Below are positions 37,860-45,827 of a stretch of DNA of 64,000 nucleotides, piece by piece. How positions within the stretch are numbered: position 1 is the first letter of the stretch; each line of letters starts with the position of its first letter. Location of the stretch: contig NZ_RIAS01000004.1 of NCBI RefSeq assembly GCF_003719335.1, positions 124,001 through 188,000 on the forward strand, read 5' to 3'. The notes beneath the pieces were generated by a model. It made no database searches and was not told the origin of the DNA. It saw nothing but the letters and a program-made list of their open reading frames with translations. Origin of the DNA: Paenibacillus amylolyticus (lineage in GTDB: Bacteria; Bacillota; Bacilli; Paenibacillales; Paenibacillaceae). The translations under genes were made by a program, and so were the position numbers.

Positions 37860-38201
37860 ATGTCTACTTTGCCTAATTGTCCGAAATGTAATTCGGAATA
37901 TACGTACGAGGACGGAAATTTGCTCGTTTGCCCGGAATGTGCGCATGAATGGTCTTTGGAAGCAGATCAAGGAGACGCCGAGGAATCCAAAGTTGTGCGT
38001 GATGCCAATGGAAATGTACTGAATGATGGGGATACCGTTACGGTCATTAAAGACCTCAAGGTGAAAGGCAGCTCACTCGTCGTGAAACAAGGAACCAAGG
38101 TGAAGAATATTCGTCTGATCGATGGAGATCACGATATTGATTGCAAGATCGATAGCCTTGGCGCGATGAAGTTGAAGTCCGAATTTGTGAAAAAAATCTA
38201 G
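37860..38201 (+). CDS. phnA: PhnA-family zinc-ribbon protein
   Basis: A 113-residue protein with an N-terminal zinc ribbon ([25 protein letters not shown] split here as CPKC and CPEC) and the C-terminal PhnA domain ([41 protein letters not shown]). Despite its name, PhnA/YjdM has no proven role in phosphonate use. ATG 37860 follows GGAGAG by 10 bases; the ATG at 37842 has none. A TATACT box at 37816-37821 may be its -10. Confidence 0.92.
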   Translation: MSTLPNCPKCNSEYTYEDGNLLVCPECAHEWSLEADQGDAEESKVVRDANGNVLNDGDTVTVIKDLKVKGSSLVVKQGTKVKNIRLIDGDHDIDCKIDSLGAMKLKSEFVKKI

Positions 38202-38360
38202 GGTGTGTCTGAAAACGCTGAAGAAAGCCAATTTCGCTGAATTTTCGCTCCAAGCCAGGAAGTTTCCCGCAGGCGTGCCGGGGCACGTCAAGGGAAATTG
38301 ACGCAGCAGGGGGCGAAAAGGCGTTAAAAGATGCACTTCAGTAGGTTTCAAGATACGCCC
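38201..38360. repeat. MITE-like long palindromic element
   Basis: About 160 bp beginning GGGTGTGTCTGAAAAC and ending GTTTCAAGATACGCCC; the ends are imperfect inverted repeats (12 of 16). Internally TTTTCGC/GCGAAAA, TTTCCC/GGGAAA and GTGCC/GGCAC pair in nested order, so nearly the whole element folds as one hairpin. No coding capacity. It abuts the phnA stop codon, whose last base is the first base of the element. Confidence 0.6.
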
Positions 38361-38420
38361 CAGGCTTGCGTTCAGGGACTGCACTGTACGTGAGTTCAAA
38401 TATACTTGTCTTCATCCATG

Positions 38421-38466
38421 AAGAACGTTCATTTCTGCATTGCTGTGGAAGTGAACGTTCTTTTTT
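38421..38466 (+). terminator. Terminator after phnA/MITE
   Basis: AAGAACGTTCA...TGAACGTTCTT stem followed by TTTTT. Confidence 0.93.
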
Positions 38467-38558
38467 GGCTGTGCTGAGAGAAGAAGAATGAACCTTTGGA
38501 GGATCGGCTTTGTCTATAGATTTGAAAAGGCTGATGCAAAAGAAAGGAGGTGAGTCGT

Positions 38559-39116
38559 TTGACTGAAAAAGAACTGTTCGAAATGTACAACAAAGATGTG
38601 TACCGGACGTGTTACTACATGCTCCATCATGCGCAGAATGCAGAAGATGTGTGCCACGACGTTTTTATTACCGTCTTCCGTCAGGATTGGAGGAAGGTAG
38701 AATACATGAAAACATGGCTGATGAAAATCACAGTGAATCATTGTCTTAATTTTATGAAAAGAGAGCATGCATCCAAGCAACGGGAAAAAAGGCTTTTTAT
38801 GCTCACACCGCAACGAACGGTTGATCCGGTTGACCAGGTGGCTCAGCATGCGGAGGAATCGGAACTCTGGGAACAATGGGTTCAGGAGTTGCCTGAGAAA
38901 ATACGTTCAGCGATTCTGCTACGCTATATGAACGAATTCAGTTTATCGGAAACGGCCGAGACGCTGGAAGTTCCGCTGGGTACGGTGAAGTCCAGAATAT
39001 ATAAGGGAATTCGTCTGCTCAGGAAAAAATGGGAGAAAGCCAGCAAACCACATCAGAAAGGGGAAGTGTACAGTGAAACATACGGAAGAAAGATTGTCTC
39101 ATCATCTGAAAAATGA
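38559..39116 (+). CDS. ECF-type RNA polymerase sigma factor
   Basis: A 185-residue sigma-70 family protein with region 2 (FEMYNKDVYRTCYYMLHHAQNAEDVCHDVFI, given in parts: DVYRTCYYML and AEDVCHDVF) and region 4 (AILLRYMNEFSLSETAETL, VPLGTVKSRIYKG). TTG 38559 is chosen: AAAGGAGG lies 8 bases upstream, while the GTG at 38550 overlaps it. Its 3' end overlaps the anti-sigma gene by 44 bp. Target promoters unknown; autoregulation is usual in such pairs. Confidence 0.93.
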   Translation: MTEKELFEMYNKDVYRTCYYMLHHAQNAEDVCHDVFITVFRQDWRKVEYMKTWLMKITVNHCLNFMKREHASKQREKRLFMLTPQRTVDPVDQVAQHAEESELWEQWVQELPEKIRSAILLRYMNEFSLSETAETLEVPLGTVKSRIYKGIRLLRKKWEKASKPHQKGEVYSETYGRKIVSSSEK

Positions 39117-40734
39117 TGCGGATATCCATTATCCCGATTTTAATGCCATGTGGGATCAGATTCAAAAGGATCAAGAACGTTGCCCTGAACTTCATGCTTC
39201 AGCGAGGAACGAAAATGTACGGCGAAGCCTGAGATGGAAAAAGAGCGCACTGATCGGAACAGCAGCCGTTATTCTTATGGCGACACCCGTATATGCAGCA
39301 GTTCACTATAATTGGATTGACCTGTTGGATCACCGGAGGGGGATTCAGAATGCGTTGCAAAATGGACTTGGGCAGAAACTGGATCAATCGGTGACAGTGG
39401 GCGGTGTAACATTAACACTCGATACAGCCTTTACTGATGATAATCGAACGGTGATTTTATATACCCTGAAACCCGGGAAGTACAAAGGGGATACCGTAAG
39501 ATTCCCTTCGATTGGTCTGCGGGATGAGACAGGAAAGCTTATTGAAGGCAGGTACTATCATGATTTTGATCAGGCGGACGGAGAATATAAAGGATATTTT
39601 GAAACGGAGTGGACACCCTCAGGAAATAAGGCCAATGTTGATTTCACGGTAAGCGGGATCCAGGTATTGGCTCCGGAGGAACAGGCAATTAACCTGGATC
39701 TTTCCCAGCGGAATTCACAAGGGTTCGATATTCATAAAGACGGTTTGGGTCAACTTGCTGTGAATATATTCGATGAAAAAGATAATCGAGTGATGCTGTC
39801 TACCTCTTTAACTTTTGATCAGTCGGAGGTTCGTGATTATGCTTTTCCTTATCTAAAAGTATACGATCAAAAAGGACAGACTTTAGAGTGGATTGCACCA
39901 AGTATAAACGGTAAGCCAGGAGCGCATGGTGAATATATATCAGAACAGTTCTATAATCTAGACATGTTAAAGCAACAAGCCTCATCGTATTCACTTGCTT
40001 ATCATAAAGAAGAAGGTAGAATGGATCAGCCCCTGAATATCGGTATACGATTAGATAAAACGGAGATGCTTAGCGGTACGAGTAAAAGAGTGCTGAATCT
40101 CCCTCTAGGCCAGCAATCGGAAGGGGTGCTTGTGAAGGAAGCCATCATTACGCCGACACAAATCCGGGTGATTCTTGCTCAGGATCGAGCTATCTTGCAA
40201 CTCCCCTATTTGAAATATAATCTGGATGTGAATGGTACCCGGTTGGAAGGTGCCGTATGGCCGGCAGAAAATTCAAATCAAACGGAACTGCGTTTTGAAG
40301 TAAACCCGGGTCTGGAGATCCATCCGGATACCCCAATGACTCTGTATGCCCATCATCAAATCCAATATATTGAGGGTGAGTTCGAGCCGGTTATTTTATC
40401 TGCAATTCGAGAGAAACCACAGATTGTAGATTCAAACCTGGACGGTTTTATAATTCATTGGACATATTATCTTAAGGACGGGGATTTGTACGTGGAGAGG
40501 TATAGTGATGATCCGCATTTTGGGGGAATGAATCAGACCTTCATGCTCATAAAGGGTGAACGAAGCTATGGTATGCCTACCAAGACCCAGTTTGCGGGTG
40601 ACGGAGACAATCAGGGTATTGATCGGTATGAGAAGTATACATCGGATACGGCCGTTGTATATCCGTGGATGTATAGTACAGAAGAACCGGAAGCTAGAAT
40701 AGCTGTACCATTAGTGGAAGAGAAGAAAAAATAA
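39073..40734 (+). CDS. Membrane anti-sigma factor-like protein, DUF4179
   Basis: A 553-residue protein encoded in another frame across the end of the sigma gene (GTG start, 44-bp overlap). Cytoplasmic N-terminus of about 55 residues, one membrane segment (KSALIGTAAVILMATPVYAAV), then a DUF4179 domain and a large beta-rich extracytoplasmic part with repeated strands. This topology and coupling are those of ECF anti-sigma factors that sense envelope stress. The signal is unknown. It ends at 40734 and a T-box transcript starts 100 bp later. Confidence 0.88.
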   Translation: MKHTEERLSHHLKNDADIHYPDFNAMWDQIQKDQERCPELHASARNENVRRSLRWKKSALIGTAAVILMATPVYAAVHYNWIDLLDHRRGIQNALQNGLGQKLDQSVTVGGVTLTLDTAFTDDNRTVILYTLKPGKYKGDTVRFPSIGLRDETGKLIEGRYYHDFDQADGEYKGYFETEWTPSGNKANVDFTVSGIQVLAPEEQAINLDLSQRNSQGFDIHKDGLGQLAVNIFDEKDNRVMLSTSLTFDQSEVRDYAFPYLKVYDQKGQTLEWIAPSINGKPGAHGEYISEQFYNLDMLKQQASSYSLAYHKEEGRMDQPLNIGIRLDKTEMLSGTSKRVLNLPLGQQSEGVLVKEAIITPTQIRVILAQDRAILQLPYLKYNLDVNGTRLEGAVWPAENSNQTELRFEVNPGLEIHPDTPMTLYAHHQIQYIEGEFEPVILSAIREKPQIVDSNLDGFIIHWTYYLKDGDLYVERYSDDPHFGGMNQTFMLIKGERSYGMPTKTQFAGDGDNQGIDRYEKYTSDTAVVYPWMYSTEEPEARIAVPLVEEKKK

Positions 40735-40804
40735 GAAGGATTGAAGTAATGAGGTTTGTATTTTATAAGTGAGAGAGCCATTCTGGTTTATTGTGAATTT
40801 AGAG

Positions 40805-40834
40805 TTGACAGTAAATATTTAGGAGAACTATACT
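40805..40834 (+). promoter_or_regulatory. Promoter of the T-box leader
   Basis: TTGACA (40805-40810), 18-bp spacer, TATACT (40829-40834): a near-consensus sigma-A promoter placing the start near 40841. Confidence 0.85.
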
Positions 40835-40840
40835 TGGTAA

Positions 40841-41193
40841 AATTAAAATAACAAACGCAATGATCAGGAGTATTAAGGTATATGGCGTGGTTCAGAGAAC
40901 TGTCAATTCGGTGCGAGACAGTCCAGCCTGTCCCCAACTCACCTGTGAGCAGCAGGATCGAAGAGCAGTTGTAGAAATGTCTTCATTGGTTCAGCGAACG
41001 AAGGACTGAATGAAATGGTGGATATGATGAACTGAATTCACGTAGATCCTGACGGGTAACCTCCGTCATCAGGTCATGAGATGTTATGGAAGGATAGGAC
41101 GGTAAACGATGTCGATCTACTCCATGAATCAAAAAGAGTGGTACCGCGAAGGTCAGACCTGTCGCCTCTTAGCTGAGGTGGCAGGTCTTTTTT
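40841..41193 (+). promoter_or_regulatory. T-box riboswitch (tRNA-sensing leader)
   Basis: Complete T-box. Stem I closes with TGATC (40861-40865)/GATCG (40956-40960), contains AGTA (40869-40872) and the distal CAGAGAACTG...GGTGCGAGACAG. The T-box sequence GAGTGGTACCGCG is at 41136-41148. Antiterminator: AAGAG and GCGA pair with TCGC and CTCTT (41162-41170). The competing terminator is AGACCTG...CAGGTCT plus six Ts (41155-41193). By alignment with the usual AA-codon-A-CC-GAG pattern the specifier is CTC (Leu) at 40938-40940; UGGU fits a tRNA with discriminator A, as tRNA-Leu has. Specifier call is tentative. Confidence 0.95.
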
Positions 41194-41237
41194 GGTTTAT
41201 AGGGCCTAATATGGAGAAAAGGGCAGGTGTGCAAGAG

Positions 41238-42056
41238 ATGGACAGAGATCGAGACCGCATTATTCAATATTATTCTGGATTTGATGAGTGGGGCAGGCTG
41301 GAGCGTGAGCCTATTGAATTCATGATTAACATGCATTATATTCGCGAACATCTTCCGCCGAGCGGCATGATTCTGGATAACGGTGCAGGGCCGGGAAAAT
41401 ATGCGATGGAGTTAGCCAAACGGGGATACAGGGTTACATTATCGGATCTTACACCTTCATCCGTAGAACAAGCACGAGAAAAGGCCGAAGCGTTTGGGCT
41501 GACGCAGCAGTTTGAGGGATTTCATGTATTGGATGCGACCCATCTGAACGGGATTGCCGATGACACCTATGATGCGGTGCTTATGCTTGGACCGCTGTAC
41601 CATCTGCAGAAGGAAGAAGCGCGGATAGCGGCAGTGCGTGAACTTTATCGGGTAACGAAGCAGGGAGGCGTTGTGTTTGTGGCAGTACAGACCCGGATGC
41701 GGATGAGTATCAACTCACTGCAATCTCCGCAGCATTGGAGACCCAATGACAGTATGGACGCGATCCAGTCTTTTGTCGAAAGAGGCACGTTTGATCATCA
41801 GGATCAAGGGCGTTTTACGGGAGCATACTATTTTCGTGTGCAGGATGTTGTGCCGTTCATGGAGCAGCACGGATTCGAGACTGTTCAGTTGATTGGTTCC
41901 TCCAGCCTGAAAGCAGTGCTCACAGATGAACAGTCGCACTATTGGAAGGAACAGGGTGAGGAGCAGGGACTTATCCAATACATGATTGAGGCAGCCAAAG
42001 ACCCTTCCATTTTGGGAATCTCATCTCATCTGCTGTATATCGGAAGGAAGTTGTAG
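41238..42056 (+). CDS. Class I SAM-dependent methyltransferase under T-box control
   Basis: A protein of about 272 residues. SAM motif I is ILDNGAGPGKYAMELA, followed by acidic VTLSDL, motif around LDATHL and DAVLMLGPLYHL; the methyl acceptor is unknown. Three starts are possible (ATG 41211, GTG 41229, ATG 41238); the last fits family N-termini (DRIIQYYSGFDEW) and has AGGTG 8 bases upstream. An open frame running back to 41109 passes through the T-box terminator and is not real. It is the only gene downstream of the T-box before the next promoter, so it should be induced by uncharged tRNA. Confidence 0.88.
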   Translation: MDRDRDRIIQYYSGFDEWGRLEREPIEFMINMHYIREHLPPSGMILDNGAGPGKYAMELAKRGYRVTLSDLTPSSVEQAREKAEAFGLTQQFEGFHVLDATHLNGIADDTYDAVLMLGPLYHLQKEEARIAAVRELYRVTKQGGVVFVAVQTRMRMSINSLQSPQHWRPNDSMDAIQSFVERGTFDHQDQGRFTGAYYFRVQDVVPFMEQHGFETVQLIGSSSLKAVLTDEQSHYWKEQGEEQGLIQYMIEAAKDPSILGISSHLLYIGRKL

Positions 42057-42117
42057 AAGGCTAGCATTTCTATAGCTTAATTTTCGGTTAGTGAATTCAT
42101 TGAATGGATAGATTGCA

Positions 42118-42126
42118 TGATATAAT
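42118..42126 (+). promoter_or_regulatory. Extended -10 promoter
   Basis: TGATATAAT, a perfect extended -10 box, 30 bp before the start of the small gene pair. Confidence 0.65.
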
Positions 42127-42156
42127 GGAGGTATCGAATAATCGGAGGCGTCAACT

Positions 42157-42414
42157 ATGCAATGGAAAGAGGTTCAAGAACGTTTCCCGAATGAGTGGGT
42201 TGTTTTTGAAGCGACGAAGGCCTATTCGCAAGAAGGTCAACGTTATATTGAAGAAATGGCTGTTATAGATTCATTTACTGATTCAACAAAGGCCTTGAAA
42301 CGATATAGCGAATTGCATCAGGAAGAACCTAATCGGGAATATTGTTTTTTTCATACCTCACGTTCTGAAGTTGTGGCTAGAGAAAGGTATGTTGGAATAA
42401 GAGGTCCTAGATGA
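42157..42414 (+). CDS. Small hypothetical protein coupled to a retropepsin-like gene
   Basis: An 85-residue soluble protein, ATG preceded by GGAGG. It begins MQWKEVQERFPNEWVVFEA, continues with a helix and strand pattern (ALKRYSELHQEE, YCFFHTS) and ends basic. No family function known to me. It overlaps the next gene by 4 bp (ATGA), so both are made together; a partner, substrate or specificity subunit of the protease-like protein is possible but unproven. Confidence 0.8.
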   Translation: MQWKEVQERFPNEWVVFEATKAYSQEGQRYIEEMAVIDSFTDSTKALKRYSELHQEEPNREYCFFHTSRSEVVARERYVGIRGPR

Positions 42415-42710
42415 AGATAGCAGATATTTATGGATTGCCCTTTATAAGTGTACAACTGGTTTACAGAGGTAAAAAACTTACGCTGAAGAAAGTACTTCTT
42501 GATACAGGGTCGGCTAGTACATTATTAAACGCAGATGTGGTTATGGATATCGGAATGATTCCGGAAGATGGAACTGTTGTGGAAGAATTTGAAATTGAGA
42601 TCGGAAGCATGGATTATGGTTTGGAGATTGACGGGATTTTGGGTTTCAATTTTATGAAACAAACAGGCGCCGTTATTAATCTAAACTCTATGGAAATACT
42701 CCTAAAGTGA
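42411..42710 (+). CDS. Minimal retropepsin-like aspartic protease domain protein
   Basis: A 99-residue protein consisting of one retropepsin-type half: catalytic-type motif LLDTGSASTLLNADVV near residues 29-44 and the hydrophobic GILGFNFMKQTGAVINL near the C-terminus, the counterpart of ILGxD in viral and bacterial retropepsins. Such proteins work as homodimers with one Asp from each chain. No signal peptide, so cytoplasmic. Translationally coupled to the 85-residue protein and followed by a terminator. Confidence 0.78.
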   Translation: MKIADIYGLPFISVQLVYRGKKLTLKKVLLDTGSASTLLNADVVMDIGMIPEDGTVVEEFEIEIGSMDYGLEIDGILGFNFMKQTGAVINLNSMEILLK

Positions 42711-42726
42711 TCCTGATGTAATAAGA

Positions 42727-42763
42727 AAAGTGCCCTCTGGAAACAGAGGGTACTTGTATTTTT
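42727..42763 (+). terminator. Terminator of the retropepsin-like pair
   Basis: AAGTGCCCTCTG-GAAA-CAGAGGGTACTT followed by GTATTTTTG. Confidence 0.88.
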
Positions 42764-42863
42764 GCTCGAAATAGTCCAATATAAAGGTAAATAACAAAAG
42801 GTGATCTACTTACAATAGGTTAGATGAACGACGGATCGCTTCATACACAGGGAGGAACATACT

Positions 42864-43916
42864 ATGGAAATCGGAATCAGTACATTCGTGGAAACAAATC
42901 CGGATGTTAATACAGGAAAACTAATAACCCACGCACAACGTATTCGTGATGTGGTGGAAGAGATTGTTTTGGCAGATCAAGTGGGTCTGGATGTATACGG
43001 CGTAGGGGAGCATCATCGTTCGGACTATGCAGCCTCATCTCCGGCGGTCATTCTGGCAGCAGCAGCTTCGCAGACGAAAAACATTCGCTTGACCAGTGCG
43101 GTAACGGTGTTGTCATCAGATGATCCAGTACGTGTGTTTCAGGACTTTGCGACACTCGACGGTATTTCGAATGGACGTGCAGAGATTATGGCCGGACGTG
43201 GCTCATTTATCGAGTCGTTCCCGTTGTTCGGTTATGATCTGGGCGACTATGATGAATTGTTCGACGAGAAATTGGATCTGCTTCTGAAACTGACGGAGTC
43301 GGAAAAAGTAACCTGGTCGGGCAAGCATCGCCCTTCCTTCAACAACCTGGGCATCTACCCGCGCCCGGTACAGGAGAAGCTTCCGGTCTGGATTGGCAGT
43401 GGCGGTAATCAGGAATCGGTTGTCCGTGCAGGTCTGCTCGGATTGCCACTTGTGCTTGCGATTATTGGTGGCCGCCCGAAACAGTTCGCCCCTCTGGTGG
43501 AGCTGTACAAAAAAGCTGCTGCACACGCTGGACACGACGCTTCCAAGTTAACCGTTGCTTCCCACTCCCACGGCTTTGTTGCCGATACAACCGATGAAGC
43601 GGTAGAAAAGTTTTTCCGCCCTGCACAAGCGGTAATGAACCAGCTTGGACGTGAACGCGGATGGGGACATTATGGCAGAGAAACATTTGATGCGGCACGC
43701 AGCCTGGAAGGTGCATTGTACGTAGGGGATGTGGACACCGTCGCTGAGAAAATCATCTATCTGCGCAAAGAGGTTGGCATTACACGTTTCATGCTGCACA
43801 CTCCGCTCGGCACACAGCCGCATGATGAAGTTATGCGTGCCATTGAATTGCTTGGCAAAGAAGTAGCGCCAAAAGTTCGTGAAGAAATCGCGCGCTGGGA
43901 AGCGGAGAACGAATAA
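42864..43916 (+). CDS. LLM-class flavin-dependent oxidoreductase
   Basis: A 350-residue luciferase-like (beta/alpha)8 protein with the family blocks GVGEHHRSDYAASSPAVIL, LTSAVTVLSSDDPVRVFQDF and GRAEIMAGRGSFIESFPLFG. Members are FMN- or F420-dependent monooxygenases/oxidoreductases; in Firmicutes FMN is expected. Substrate unknown. Ribosome site GGGAGG. Single gene closed by a strong terminator shared with the converging TetR gene. Confidence 0.92.
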   Translation: MEIGISTFVETNPDVNTGKLITHAQRIRDVVEEIVLADQVGLDVYGVGEHHRSDYAASSPAVILAAAASQTKNIRLTSAVTVLSSDDPVRVFQDFATLDGISNGRAEIMAGRGSFIESFPLFGYDLGDYDELFDEKLDLLLKLTESEKVTWSGKHRPSFNNLGIYPRPVQEKLPVWIGSGGNQESVVRAGLLGLPLVLAIIGGRPKQFAPLVELYKKAAAHAGHDASKLTVASHSHGFVADTTDEAVEKFFRPAQAVMNQLGRERGWGHYGRETFDAARSLEGALYVGDVDTVAEKIIYLRKEVGITRFMLHTPLGTQPHDEVMRAIELLGKEVAPKVREEIARWEAENE

Positions 43917-43981
43917 GGACGCAAAGAGGGGTGTATTGGATATGAATCGATCTATCCATGCACACAGGAAATAGAATAGCA

Positions 43982-44027
43982 AAGGAGCCTATCCTAAGTG
44001 TATTACACCAACGGATAGGCTCCTTTT
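43982..44027. terminator. Bidirectional terminator
   Basis: AAGGAGCCTATCC...GGATAGGCTCCTTTT between converging genes. Confidence 0.92.
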
Positions 44028-44068
44028 ATGCTTGTCTTTAATCGTTTCTGTATGCACAAATTCTGTTT

Positions 44069-44728
44069 TTATCCATTCGCAGATGTGCTCACAAGGGAAT
44101 CTACGACCATCGATAACGTATGGTCATAGAGGGTTTTGGCAGCTTCTTCGTTTTCAATATGTCCTCCCAGGTACAGATGAATCACACCGTGTAAGGGAGC
44201 CCAGATCATGCGCACCGCAAGCAAGGGGTCTTGCACCTGAATCTTTCCTTGTTCAATCGCTCCCTCAACTAACGCCGACACTTGCTTGAGTGCAGTCGCC
44301 GTTCCCTGTAACGTCTCTCCATCCGGTTTGAATTCGGAAAAAGAACCTCCAAACATCAGCTGATAGAAGCTGGTTTGAGAAATGCCGAAGTCCCAATAGG
44401 CGTAAGCCAGGTCACGGAAATATTGTTCAAACGATGCTTGCCGGGGTACAGCTTCAAAACGCTGGGCCATGAGAGAACATCCCTCTAAATATAGATGTTT
44501 GGCTAACCCTTCTTTCTTGCCAAAAAGATTATATATGATCTTGGTAGAGCATTCCATGCGTTCAGCTACGCGGCGTACCGTGACAGCTTCGGGTCCGTGT
44601 TCTTGTAATAAAGCAGCAGCGGCATGTACAACATTTTGCCGAAGATTATCCGAGTGTTGCAGCCTTGCTTCCTGAAAGGTTGTTACTGTATGTGCAGATT
44701 CCGCGGACCCCGAAAGTATATCCTTCAT
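44069..44728 (-). CDS. TetR-family repressor (WHG-type C-terminus)
   Basis: A 219-residue regulator. Helix-turn-helix at about residues 45-85 (VTVRRVAERMECSTKIIYNLF with GKKEGL following); the C-terminal ligand domain contains the APLHGVIHL segment of the WHG/TetR_C_13 group. It is divergent from an SDR gene across 250 bp containing a perfect palindrome over the SDR promoter, so it most likely represses that gene and possibly itself. Ligand unknown. Start has GAGGATG at 6 bases. Confidence 0.92.
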   Translation of the reverse strand: MKDILSGSAESAHTVTTFQEARLQHSDNLRQNVVHAAAALLQEHGPEAVTVRRVAERMECSTKIIYNLFGKKEGLAKHLYLEGCSLMAQRFEAVPRQASFEQYFRDLAYAYWDFGISQTSFYQLMFGGSFSEFKPDGETLQGTATALKQVSALVEGAIEQGKIQVQDPLLAVRMIWAPLHGVIHLYLGGHIENEEAAKTLYDHTLSMVVDSLVSTSANG

Positions 44729-44882
44729 TTATTTCATCCTCATAACCGTATTATTGTTAAACAGAAACCAGGGCATTTCCTTTTCTTATGGTCATTCTAC
44801 TGTTATAGGCCAGATCACGTCAATTTAATCCGACCTGACAGAGTAGGCATGATGTTCTTAAATTAAGTATAACAGATGTAAT

Positions 44883-44948
44883 TTGACATAATCATGAGAT
44901 TTGGTTACGATGATTCTATTAGGAAACGTTGTTTCCTAATAGAATCAT
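44883..44948 (+). promoter_or_regulatory. SDR promoter with 39-bp perfect palindromic operator
   Basis: TTGACA (44883-44888), 17-bp spacer, TACGAT (44906-44911). Two 18-bp arms (44910-44927 ending AGGAAAC, and 44931-44948 beginning GTTTCCT) are exact inverted copies around GTT, covering the -10 edge and transcription start. This is a textbook TetR-type operator position. Confidence 0.88.
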
Positions 44949-44981
44949 ATGTTTATACTCAATGTAGAGGATGGATGAAAA

Positions 44982-45767
44982 ATGATAAAACAACCACATC
45001 AATGGGCACTTATTACAGGAGCTTCTTCAGGAATAGGTGAAGTTTTTGCACTCGAAATGGCTTCAAGGGGTAACCATGTTGTACTGGTAGCAAGAACGGA
45101 GTCCAAACTGGAACAATTGGCAGAACGAATACAACGTACATATCAGGTGAGAGCCGAGGTGATTGTATCGGATCTCTCCGAATTAGACGCACCACACAAG
45201 GTATATGAGGAATGCCAGAAACGGGGAATACAGATTGATATCCTGATCAATAATGCTGGCTTCGCTACTCATGGATACTTTGAACAAGTGCAAGGTTCGC
45301 GGCAGCAGGATGAGATTATGTTGAACGTATTGGCCTTAACAAACATGACGCATCTTTTCTTGCCAGGCATGTTACAGAAGGAGAATGGCGCTGTTATTAA
45401 TGTGTCTTCGACAGCAGCCTTTCAACCGGATCCGTATATGGCTGTATATGGTGCGACGAAGGCGTTTGTACTTTCTTTTACAGAGGCGTTATATGAGGAA
45501 AACAGGAAGCGCGGTGTTCAATTTTTGGCCTTATGTCCGGGTTCAACCGAGACGCCGTTCTTTGATGTGGTAGGTGCTAATGAAGCTTCTGTAGGCAAAC
45601 GTGATACACCTGAGCATGTCGTGGAAGTGGCCATGAGGGCACTGGAGAAAGGCAAGCCATATGCAGTACCGGGTGCCCGGAATTACTGGACAGCACAGTT
45701 CTCCCGCCTCATGCCACGCAAGTCCATGCTGCGAATTGTCGGAAGCATGTTAAGACCACGATTCTAA
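44982..45767 (+). CDS. SDR family NAD(P)-dependent oxidoreductase
   Basis: A 261-residue complete classical SDR: cofactor motif TGASSGIG (14-21), NNAG, catalytic Ser in INVSSTAAF and YGATK. The DltE/YqjQ-like subgroup with the C-terminal YWTAQFSRLMPRKSMLRIVG tail is suggested. Controlled by the divergent TetR repressor through the palindrome upstream. Substrate unknown, likely an aldehyde, ketone or xenobiotic. Confidence 0.93.
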   Translation: MIKQPHQWALITGASSGIGEVFALEMASRGNHVVLVARTESKLEQLAERIQRTYQVRAEVIVSDLSELDAPHKVYEECQKRGIQIDILINNAGFATHGYFEQVQGSRQQDEIMLNVLALTNMTHLFLPGMLQKENGAVINVSSTAAFQPDPYMAVYGATKAFVLSFTEALYEENRKRGVQFLALCPGSTETPFFDVVGANEASVGKRDTPEHVVEVAMRALEKGKPYAVPGARNYWTAQFSRLMPRKSMLRIVGSMLRPRF

Positions 45768-45827
45768 GATTGCAAAGCTGAAAAGCTACAAATCTGAATT
45801 GGCCAGAGGGGATGAATGCTGTAACCT

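Noticed and set aside
41109..41237. Open frame extending the methyltransferase gene to an ATG at 41109
   Set aside because: It runs through the T-box antiterminator and terminator and has no ribosome site; a chance frame over a structured RNA.
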